Source: an uncultured Collinsella sp. (GTDB lineage: Bacteria > Actinomycetota > Coriobacteriia > Coriobacteriales > Coriobacteriaceae). From it: a stretch of 5,742 bases of DNA. The stretch spans positions 1 through 5,742 of the forward strand of contig URIE01000107.1 of assembly GCA_900547805.1 (NCBI GenBank), in the 5' to 3' direction. Of this stretch, positions 1 to 5,169 are shown piece after piece. Made by a program: the position numbers and the translations under genes. The notes under the pieces are model-generated. The model was not told the DNA's origin. It made no database searches and was given only the letters and a program-made list of their open reading frames with translations. Every line of letters starts with the position of its first letter. Positions within the stretch are counted from its first letter, which is position 1.

Positions 1-669
1 ATTCGTGCACCCAGCAAAGGCGCGTAGTCCAATTGAAAAAATAGAGCTATTCTCAAAACGCACCGAACGCAGATTGGAGGAGTACTCACAAATATATCCA
101 GGGACCCTATCCGCTCCGAAATCAACGATCAGGTTGGTTACCAATTTACCGTCGACAGAGTTCTCGTGCGGATCATTTCCATCAATCTCTACCGTAACGC
201 TTCCGCTAGCATCACACGGATACACATAGCCGTTCGGCATAAGCTTGCCATACTCATAGACCGTTGGGTCCTCATACACGAGGGGATCGACTTCGCTGTC
301 ATCGGACGAGGGTTCCGCCGTAGCAGCCAAGCTCTTTGCAGCATCGGAGTTGGTCGCGGAGCTCGAAAGGTCTTGGGCCAAGCTCGACGTGGAAGTGCTG
401 GTATCCGAGCTGGACGATTCGTCCTGAGCGTTATTCGTTTGGTCGGAAGTTGTGGATGAGCTGCCCTCGCTCGAAGACGACGCGTTATCGACCGCATCGA
501 CATCAGCGTCAGAGCTCGAGTCGGTCTTTTGGGCCTCGCTCTCGACGGCGACCGCCCCGGCATCATCGGCATAGGCCGCGCGGGGCGCAAGGGGTATCGA
601 GGTCACGACCATCGCAACCGAAAGATAGACAACCAAAAACCTATAGAGGGCAGCAGTGATCCTGTTCAT
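1..669 (-). CDS. Secreted BspA-like leucine-rich-repeat surface protein, N-terminal part (3' end beyond window)
   Basis: The frame is open for 223 codons from ATG at 669 to the window edge, with no stop reached, so only the N-terminus is visible. The start is supported by GGAAGG (675-680) five bases upstream. Residues about 11-30 are hydrophobic after a short basic start (MNRITAALYR), and AYA-DD near residue 34 is a good signal-peptidase I site, so the product should be exported. Residues about 40-128 are a low-complexity Ser/Thr/Asp/Ala stretch, probably an extended linker at the cell surface. At residues 199-222 the pattern NLRSVRF...SIFSIGLRAFAGCTN is the first unit of a BspA/LRR_5-type repeat (L..V.F..S.I..IG..AF.GC). 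Known members are surface proteins, often involved in adhesion, but no ligand can be inferred here. It is more AT-rich than the genes to its right and follows a 127-nt spacer, so it is probably a separate transcription unit. Any C-terminal anchor lies outside the window. Confidence 0.87.
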   Translation of the reverse strand, partial: MNRITAALYRFLVVYLSVAMVVTSIPLAPRAAYADDAGAVAVESEAQKTDSSSDADVDAVDNASSSSEGSSSTTSDQTNNAQDESSSSDTSTSTSSLAQDLSSSATNSDAAKSLAATAEPSSDDSEVDPLVYEDPTVYEYGKLMPNGYVYPCDASGSVTVEIDGNDPHENSVDGKLVTNLIVDFGADRVPGYICEYSSNLRSVRFENSSIFSIGLRAFAGCTN

Positions 670-672
670 AGG

Positions 673-760
673 AACCTTCCCGCAATTCGCAAAGATACCG
701 AGGACCCAGTGCGGGCCATCATCTCACAATACCCTGTATAAGCGACAATGCGGGAAGGTT
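673..760 (-). promoter_or_regulatory. Inverted repeat overlapping the ribosome binding site of the LRR gene
   Basis: The arms AACCTTCCCGCA (673-684) and TGCGGGAAGGTT (749-760) are perfect 12-bp inverted copies separated by 64 bases, inside the 127-nt spacer between the desulfurase stop and the LRR start. In a minus-strand transcript the arm nearer the ATG contains the Shine-Dalgarno GGAAGG (675-680). Pairing with the upstream arm would mask the ribosome site. A possible -10 (TATACA, minus strand, 735-740) lies in the loop, but no convincing -35 was found. A transcript starting there would lack the upstream arm, whereas read-through from the selenium operon would carry both. No clear rho-independent terminator is visible in the spacer. 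The dyad could instead be a protein-binding operator. The repeat is seen directly; its function is inference. Confidence 0.45.
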
Positions 761-796
761 GCGCAAACGGTTTATCTAAGGGCGCAGAAGGTTGGT

Positions 797-1939
797 CTAA
801 TCGCAGCTCAAATCGCGCAGAGCCTCAATCGCCATGTTGACTTCCTCGGCCGTGTTGAAGTAACCAAACGAGAACCGAACCACGCCCTGGCGCTCGGTTC
901 CCAACGCACGGTGCATGAGCGGAGCGCAATGGGCGCCGGGGCGCGTCGCAATCCCCCACCCTTGCATGAGCGCGTCCGAGATCTCGGCAGAGTCGATATC
1001 ACCCACGTTGAGCGACACGATCGCAGAGTGCGCCGGCTGGTCAAAGGCACCGTAGAGCTTAATCCCCGGAATCTCGCACACACCGGCAAGGAAGCGATCG
1101 GCGAGCGCACGCTCGTGGGCAGCAATCGCCTCGACCCCACCCTGGGCCTCGATAAAGTCGAGGCCGGCAGAAAGGCCCGCGATGCCGTGGCCGTTGAGCG
1201 TGCCCGCCTCAAGGCGCGTGGGCCACTCAAGCGGCTGCAGTGCATCGAAGCTGTGCACACCCGTGCCGCCCATGGCCCACGGAGCCACGTCAATGCCCTC
1301 CGCCACGGCCAGCCCGCCGGTGCCTTGGGGTCCCATGAGCCCCTTGTGGCCGGTAAAGCACACGACGTCGAGCCCCATGGCCTGCATATCGATATGCGCC
1401 GTGCCGGCAGACTGCGAGGCATCGACAATTACCAGCGCGCCGGCCGCATGGGCCATGGCGGCCACACGTGCAACGTCGACCGCATTGCCGGTCACATTGG
1501 AGGCATGCGTCACCACCACGGCGCGCGTACCCGGCGTGACCAGCTGCTCGAGCTCGTCATAGTCGAGCACGCCGTTCGCGTCACAGCCCGCATGCTCAAC
1601 GGTCACACCCTGCTCCACCGCCAGGCGGTTAAGCGGACGCAGCACGGAGTTGTGCTCGAGCACCGTCGTGACCACACGGTCGCCGGGGCGCACCACGCCA
1701 TTGATGACGGTGTTGAGCGCCGCGGTGGAGTTGGGCGTAAAGCACACATGGTCCGCCCTCGGGCAACCTAAAAGGCGCGCGAGCTTGGCACGGCAACCGT
1801 GAATCGTACGAGCGGCATCGAGGGCACCCGACGTAGCACCGCGCCCGGCATTGCCGAGCGAGCACATCGCCTGCGTCACGGCATCGATGACCGTCTGCGG
1901 CTTATGCATGGTCGTCGCCGCGTTATCCAGGTAGATCAT
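797..1939 (-). CDS. Class V aminotransferase / cysteine desulfurase family protein (EF2568-type, selenium-associated)
   Basis: This 380-residue PLP enzyme probably removes sulfur from cysteine or selenium from selenocysteine as an enzyme-bound persulfide or perselenide, releasing alanine. It should act in the cytosol. Motifs in order are YLDNAATT at 3-10, LEHNSVLRPL at 94-103, VDASQSAGT at 172-180 (Asp173 pairs with the pyridine nitrogen), FTGHKGLMGPQGTGGL at 195-210 with Lys199 as the PLP Schiff-base lysine, and RPGAHCAPLMH at 333-343 with Cys338 as the likely catalytic cysteine. The ending RFSFGYFNT is also typical, and the length fits the family. The ATG at 1939 is preferred: GGGAGG (1947-1952) lies seven bases upstream, and the codon overlaps the DUF3343 stop as ATGA, suggesting coupled translation. 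A GTG at 1954 is an unlikely alternative. This subfamily (TIGR01977, type member EF2568) is known to co-occur with SelD and YedF outside the usual isc/suf operons. Selenium as the physiological cargo is inferred from that context. Confidence 0.9.
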   Translation of the reverse strand: MIYLDNAATTMHKPQTVIDAVTQAMCSLGNAGRGATSGALDAARTIHGCRAKLARLLGCPRADHVCFTPNSTAALNTVINGVVRPGDRVVTTVLEHNSVLRPLNRLAVEQGVTVEHAGCDANGVLDYDELEQLVTPGTRAVVVTHASNVTGNAVDVARVAAMAHAAGALVIVDASQSAGTAHIDMQAMGLDVVCFTGHKGLMGPQGTGGLAVAEGIDVAPWAMGGTGVHSFDALQPLEWPTRLEAGTLNGHGIAGLSAGLDFIEAQGGVEAIAAHERALADRFLAGVCEIPGIKLYGAFDQPAHSAIVSLNVGDIDSAEISDALMQGWGIATRPGAHCAPLMHRALGTERQGVVRFSFGYFNTAEEVNMAIEALRDLSCD

Positions 1940-2187
1940 CGCACGACCTCCCACATATCAATCACGGTATAGCCCTCGGTGGGAACGCCCGCCGCGGCGA
2001 GTTCGCCGCGCAGCAGCTCCTCATCGGCAGGCAACGCCTTCCACGCCAGACCGCAGCCGGCAGCGACCTCCCCGGGCACGGGAATCGTTCGCCCGGGAAG
2101 GCCGCGCTCGATGCACAGGGACTCGCAGCCCATGGCGGCCGCCGTGGTGGGAAACGTGATGACAAGCGCCGGGCGCTTTTCTCTCAT
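1936..2187 (-). CDS. DUF3343 small putative Se/S carrier protein
   Basis: An 83-residue cytosolic protein that matches the DUF3343 pattern as I remember it: a FPTTAAAM segment near the N-terminus (12-19) and a PVPGEVAAGCGLAWKA segment (37-51) with a conserved-looking cysteine, Cys45. Cys21 and Cys25 form a CxxxC in the first helix region. Pfam describes the family as a putative Se/S carrier-like protein; no biochemical role is established that I can cite. The ATG at 2187 has GGAG (2193-2196) five bases upstream. A TTG at 2202 in the same frame would add only five residues and has no better ribosome site. The gene begins 19 nt after the yedF stop and ends in a 4-nt overlap with the desulfurase. 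The inferred role is accepting the persulfide or perselenide from that enzyme, or presenting it to SelD or YedF. Confidence 0.82.
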   Translation of the reverse strand: MREKRPALVITFPTTAAAMGCESLCIERGLPGRTIPVPGEVAAGCGLAWKALPADEELLRGELAAAGVPTEGYTVIDMWEVVR

Positions 2188-2206
2188 GGCAACTCCAACC
2201 AATACG

Positions 2207-2833
2207 CTACGGGCGCACGACGCGCACGGCCTGCTCCATCTTCTCCACGATCACGTACATGTTGGTGACCTCGCCCACCGCAAGCTGGTCTTTAATGCCA
2301 TAGTGGTCGAGGCAGGTACCACAGGTGAGGATCTCGACACCCTGTTCGGCCAGACCCTTCAGGTCATCGAGCACCGGCGAGCCCTCGACGGTGAGCTTGG
2401 CGCCGCCGTTGTAGAACAGCATGGTCGCGGGCAGCTCCTCCTGCTGCGTCACGGCAAAGATAAACGCTTTCATGAGCTTGTGGCCCAGCTCGTCGTCGCC
2501 ACGGCCCATGCAGTCGGTGTAGACGGAAATGACGAGCCTGCCCTTGCCGGCGCTGGCATCACAGAAGGCAGCGCCATCCTGCTCGGGATCGGCCATGGCA
2601 ATGGCGCCAGAGGTCGCCACGGTCACGTGCCACTCGGCGTCAGAAACCTTCTCGACCGAGGCCGTGCAGCCCTTCTCCTGCGCCATCTTGGAGATGTTCT
2701 TGACGGCGGTCTCGTTATCGACCGCAGTCACGACGGCGCCCTCGCCATTAAGCTGTTTGAGTGCCTTAAGCGTCTTGACGACGGGCAGCGGGCAGGCATC
2801 GCCCATGGCATTGACTTCAATCTTGGTAGACAT
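2207..2833 (-). CDS. yedF: Selenium metabolism protein YedF (TusA-like domain plus C-terminal DsrE-like domain)
   Basis: The product has 208 residues. The N-terminal domain (about 4-75) is TusA/SirA-like, with the CPxP motif in GDACPLPVVKTLKAL (11-25). Cys14 is the predicted persulfide- or perselenide-carrying residue. A linker (about 76-97) leads into a DsrE/DsrF-like domain (about 98-205) with LVISVYTDCMGRGDDELG at 100-117, MLFYNGGAKLT at 138-148 and a CGTC pair, Cys171 and Cys174. This two-domain layout is that of the selenium-metabolism YedF family (TIGR03527), which tracks with selD. Its exact reaction is not settled; selenium or sulfur relay is the common proposal. The ATG at 2833 is favoured because the TusA domain begins there and AAAGGA (2841-2846) lies seven bases upstream. 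The frame stays open further upstream, but that part lies within selD and is spurious. It is fourth in the operon, 61 nt after selD. Confidence 0.92.
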   Translation of the reverse strand: MSTKIEVNAMGDACPLPVVKTLKALKQLNGEGAVVTAVDNETAVKNISKMAQEKGCTASVEKVSDAEWHVTVATSGAIAMADPEQDGAAFCDASAGKGRLVISVYTDCMGRGDDELGHKLMKAFIFAVTQQEELPATMLFYNGGAKLTVEGSPVLDDLKGLAEQGVEILTCGTCLDHYGIKDQLAVGEVTNMYVIVEKMEQAVRVVRP

Positions 2834-2853
2834 AGCAAATTCCTTTCGAAAGA

Positions 2854-2871
2854 GCCGTTCTAGAGAACGGC
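2854..2871 (-). other. Hairpin in the selD-yedF intergenic region
   Basis: A perfect 7-bp stem, GCCGTTC (2854-2860) with GAACGGC (2865-2871), encloses a 4-base TAGA loop in the 61-nt gap. On the coding strand it is not followed by a run of U, only by UCUUUCG, so it is a poor intrinsic terminator. A second small palindrome, CTTTCGAAAG (2843-2852), directly follows and overlaps the yedF Shine-Dalgarno AAAGGA. Plausible roles are partial attenuation, an RNA processing or stability element separating selD from yedF levels, or protection of the selD mRNA 3' end. The stem is seen; the role is inference. Confidence 0.5.
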
Positions 2872-2894
2872 AAACAGTCACATAAACGTGCGGG

Positions 2895-3944
2895 CTAGCG
2901 AACAACGCGGACGGCAGGACCGCCCGGCTCCGCCTCGCACACGCGCCCGACAACGGCCGCGATGCGCCCCTCGGCATGCAAGCGACGCGCAAGCCCATCC
3001 ACATCGGCAGCAGGCGCCGCGATGAGCAAACCGCCCGAGGTCTGCGGATCGTACAGCGCATCCAACATGCCCGGCTCCAGGTCCTCGTCGGCAGTCACGC
3101 GCGGGCCAAAGAAGTCCTGGTTGCGGTAGGAGCCAGCGGGGATAATGCCCAGACGCGCCATGTCGAGCACCTGATCAAAGAGCGGCACCGCCCCCGACGC
3201 AAGCTCAATCTGCACGCCCGAGCCCTCGGCCATCTCGCATGCGTGCCCGATCAGGCCAAAGCCCGTAATGTCGGTGCAGCCGTGAAGTTCGAGCCCCTCG
3301 GCCAAACGGATCGGGGCCTCGTTGAGGGTACACATCGAGTCAAACATGGCTGCGGCCTCGTCCTGCTCGATGAGCTCGCCCTTAATGGCCGTGGTGATGA
3401 TGCCCGAGCCGATCGCCTTGGTCAGCAGCAGAACATCGCCCACGCGTGCGCCGCTATTGGCGAGCATGCGATCGAGCGGCACAAAACCGCTCACGGACAG
3501 GCCGTACTTGGGCTCGTCGTCGTTGATGGTGTGGCCGCCCGCGATGGAGCAACCCGCCTCGACGCACTTATCGGCGCCGCCTGCCAAAATCATGCCGGCG
3601 ACCTCGACGCCCAGGCAGCTCGGGATGCACAGCAAGTTCATGGCATGGCTCGGCCGCCCGCCCATGGCGTAGATGTCCGACAGCGAGTTGGCCGCGGCGA
3701 TCTGGCCAAACAGATAGGGATCGTCGACCATCGGCGGGAAGAAGTCGATGGACTGCACGAGGCCCAAATTATCGTCCACGCGAAAGACGCTCGCATCGTC
3801 GGAGGTATCGAACCCCACGAGCAGGTTGTCGTTATGCACATTGGGTAAATCGCCCAGGACCTGGGCGAGGGCTCCGGGAGCCAACTTAGCGGCTCAACCG
3901 CTCGCGGCCGTCATAGACGTGAGCCTCATGGTGTCCTTAGCCAT
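2895..3944 (-). CDS. selD: Selenide, water dikinase SelD, selenocysteine-containing (TGA recoded at 3894-3896)
   Basis: SelD makes selenophosphate from selenide and ATP in the cytosol; this is the selenium donor for selenocysteine tRNA and other selenium products. The 349-residue reading starts at ATG 3944 and passes one in-frame TGA at codon 17. The surrounding residues, RLTSMTAASG-U-AAKLAPG, align with the family active site, giving Sec17 and Lys20, the same positions as E. coli Cys17 and Lys20. Downstream are DTSDDAS (Asp49/Asp50), QSIDFFPP (Asp67), NSLSDIYAMGG (Asp90), AGGHTI, CTDITGFGLIGH (Asp225) and DPQTSGGLL, matching the expected Mg/ATP-binding residues and normal length. GGGAGG lies five bases before the ATG, and possible SECIS hairpins follow the TGA. 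Starting at the downstream TTG (3884) would delete the catalytic residues. The start overlaps the glycosyltransferase end by 19 nt, implying translational coupling. The alternative, a nonsense-mutated pseudogene, is unlikely because the TGA sits precisely at the active-site position. Confidence 0.95.
3851..3893 (-). promoter_or_regulatory. Candidate bacterial SECIS element for selD Sec17
   Basis: Immediately 3' of the UGA (3894-3896, coding strand minus) are two adjacent hairpins. The first, GGCUC-CCG-GAGCC (3870-3882), begins 12 nt after the UGA. The second, CGCCCAG-GUC-CUGGGCG (3851-3867), is a 7-bp stem whose loop begins with G about 34 nt after the UGA. Its AGGUC apex resembles the GGUC loop of the E. 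coli fdhF SECIS. Bacterial SECIS elements are known to be stem-loops in the coding region just downstream of UGA with an apical G, bound by SelB. Loop identity favours the second hairpin, while distance in fdhF is nearer the first. The stems are seen; SelB binding is inference. Confidence 0.7.
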
Positions 3945-5155
3945 ACGAACCTCCCTTCCAACAAATCAACGACTTTAAGTATACGCGCCAGGCACGCTTC
4001 CCAAGAGACCGCCGACGGCTCGAACGTCGAAGGCGGAGCCGCAAGCGCCTGCGCGATAGCATCTGCCAGTGCGCGCTCAAACAACGGAAGGTCGGCCGCC
4101 ACGGGCGTGTCGACATCCGTCATACGCGGCGACGCCACCCACGTCACGGGAGCACCGGGAAGCATCGCCTCCATCCAGGGACGAACGCCGGGCAAATCGG
4201 TCGCCACAACTTTGCAGCCGCACGCGAGGGCCTCGATCGTCACGAGCGGCAGACCCTCGTAAAACGAAGGCAGCACAAAGACGTCGGAACTGCGGTAGGC
4301 ACGCACGAGCTCATCGCTATCCAGGCGCCCCGCCAGCGTCACCGGCACATCCGAGGCCGCGGCCAAGCGCTCGATACGCGCGTACTCGGCATCGTCCCCG
4401 CGGCCGCCCACAAGCACCAAGCCAGATGGGCGGACGCCATCGTCAATCGGCAATGACACGGCTCGAACCAGCGACTCGACGCCCTTTTTAAAGCAAATCT
4501 TGCCCACGTACACAAGCGATCCCGGCTGCCTCGCCACGCTTGCGTCGCGACAGAAGACGCGATGGTCGTAGCCCGTCCCAATCACGTGGATGCGATCGGT
4601 ATCGACGCCGCACACCAGGCTAATCTGCTCAGCCTGCTCAGCATGGAGCGCAAAGACGGCATCGAGCCGACGAACCGCACTTACGATGCGATCGCGCTCG
4701 AGCGCATGCGAACGCAGCTGGCGCAGGTCGGTCGAATGGCACACGGCAACAACCGGCACGCCCCGGACGCACTCGCGCGCCAATGCGGTCACCAGATACA
4801 GGTGATGGCAGAGCACCAGATCGGGCCGAAACTCAGCCACCGCCCGATCGATTGCAGCAGCAAATGCCCGCTCAAATGCCTTGAGCATCGAAGGCGTCAG
4901 ATCACGATAGCGTGTAGAGGGATAGGGCATGACATCGGACATACCGCAGATGGGAAACGGCAGCTCGGGCGACTCGAACGGTACGGCATACACGGCAGCA
5001 CGCCGGTCCAGCTCGCCTTGGGTATCACCCGGAGCCGCACCGCAAAGCACGGCGGCGCGATGCCCCGTCTCGATCTGTTCGCGCACGAGCGCGGCAAGGT
5101 AGGTGCCGCTGCCGGTGCTATCTGGTTTTTGTGCCGAGATATTGAGGATGCGCAT
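3926..5155 (-). CDS. GT4-like (GT-B fold) glycosyltransferase in the selenium operon
   Basis: The product has 409 residues and no signal peptide or membrane segment, so it is probably cytosolic. The N-terminal Rossmann domain opens MRILNISAQK, followed by STGSGTYLAALV (13-24), the glycine-rich acceptor-side loop, and later PDLVLCHHLY (111-120) and VPVVAVCHSTDLRQL (133-147). The C-terminal domain starts near LVYVGKICFKKGVESLV (214-230), where Lys219 and Lys223/224 are the usual donor-phosphate contacts. It continues with LVLVGGRG (246-253), VTLAGRLDSDELVRAYRSSD (272-291) and the EX7E motif FYEGLPLVTIEAL (298-310; Glu300, Glu308). These features define a retaining GT4-type enzyme using a nucleotide sugar; donor and acceptor cannot be read from sequence. 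ATG 5155 matches the start of the first beta strand, though AGGGG (5167-5171) lies 11 bases away; GTG 5167 is an unlikely alternative. It begins 14 nt after the activase and overlaps selD by 19 nt. That position suggests a selenium-linked role, but an ordinary glycoconjugate enzyme is possible. Confidence 0.85.
   Translation of the reverse strand: MRILNISAQKPDSTGSGTYLAALVREQIETGHRAAVLCGAAPGDTQGELDRRAAVYAVPFESPELPFPICGMSDVMPYPSTRYRDLTPSMLKAFERAFAAAIDRAVAEFRPDLVLCHHLYLVTALARECVRGVPVVAVCHSTDLRQLRSHALERDRIVSAVRRLDAVFALHAEQAEQISLVCGVDTDRIHVIGTGYDHRVFCRDASVARQPGSLVYVGKICFKKGVESLVRAVSLPIDDGVRPSGLVLVGGRGDDAEYARIERLAAASDVPVTLAGRLDSDELVRAYRSSDVFVLPSFYEGLPLVTIEALACGCKVVATDLPGVRPWMEAMLPGAPVTWVASPRMTDVDTPVAADLPLFERALADAIAQALAAPPSTFEPSAVSWEACLARILKVVDLLEGRFVWLRTP
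3950..3955 (-). promoter_or_regulatory. Ribosome binding site deciding the selD start
   Basis: The coding strand reads GGGAGG five bases before ATG 3944, within the longer purine run GGAAGGGAGG. It lies inside the last codons of the upstream glycosyltransferase. This strong site, followed by an in-frame ATG only 16 codons before the TGA, is independent evidence that the TGA is read through rather than being upstream of the gene. Confidence 0.85.
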
Positions 5156-5169
5156 GTCGCGGTACACCC

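Noticed and set aside
189..590. Minus-strand 133-codon open frame rich in Arg, Pro and Met
   Set aside because: It is out of frame with the signal-peptide and LRR frame starting at 669, has low-complexity Arg/Pro content and no ribosome site; the LRR frame explains the region.
761..796. Intrinsic terminator after the desulfurase gene
   Set aside because: No GC-rich stem followed by a U-run was found; only short palindromes such as TTGCGCAA (759-766) are present.
656..1771. Long plus-strand open frame of 371 codons opposite the desulfurase
   Set aside because: It is a GC-rich antisense shadow; the minus strand here carries every class V aminotransferase motif, and the plus-strand translation has no recognisable domain.
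2834..3061. N-terminal extension of YedF into selD
   Set aside because: The extra residues are a shadow of selD; ATG 2833 has a good ribosome site and coincides with the start of the TusA-like domain.
2895..3884. SelD starting at TTG 3884
   Set aside because: This start removes the active-site Sec/Lys and has no ribosome site; ATG 3944 with UGA recoding fits the family precisely.
2895..3944. selD as a pseudogene disrupted by a nonsense mutation
   Set aside because: The TGA falls exactly at the catalytic residue known to be Cys or Sec, the rest of the frame is intact, and hairpins follow the codon.
3926..5155. Calling the glycosyltransferase SenB (selenosugar synthase)
   Set aside because: Only the neighbourhood with selD supports it; no SenA-like gene is visible and SenB-specific motifs could not be confirmed by eye, so it stays a hypothesis.
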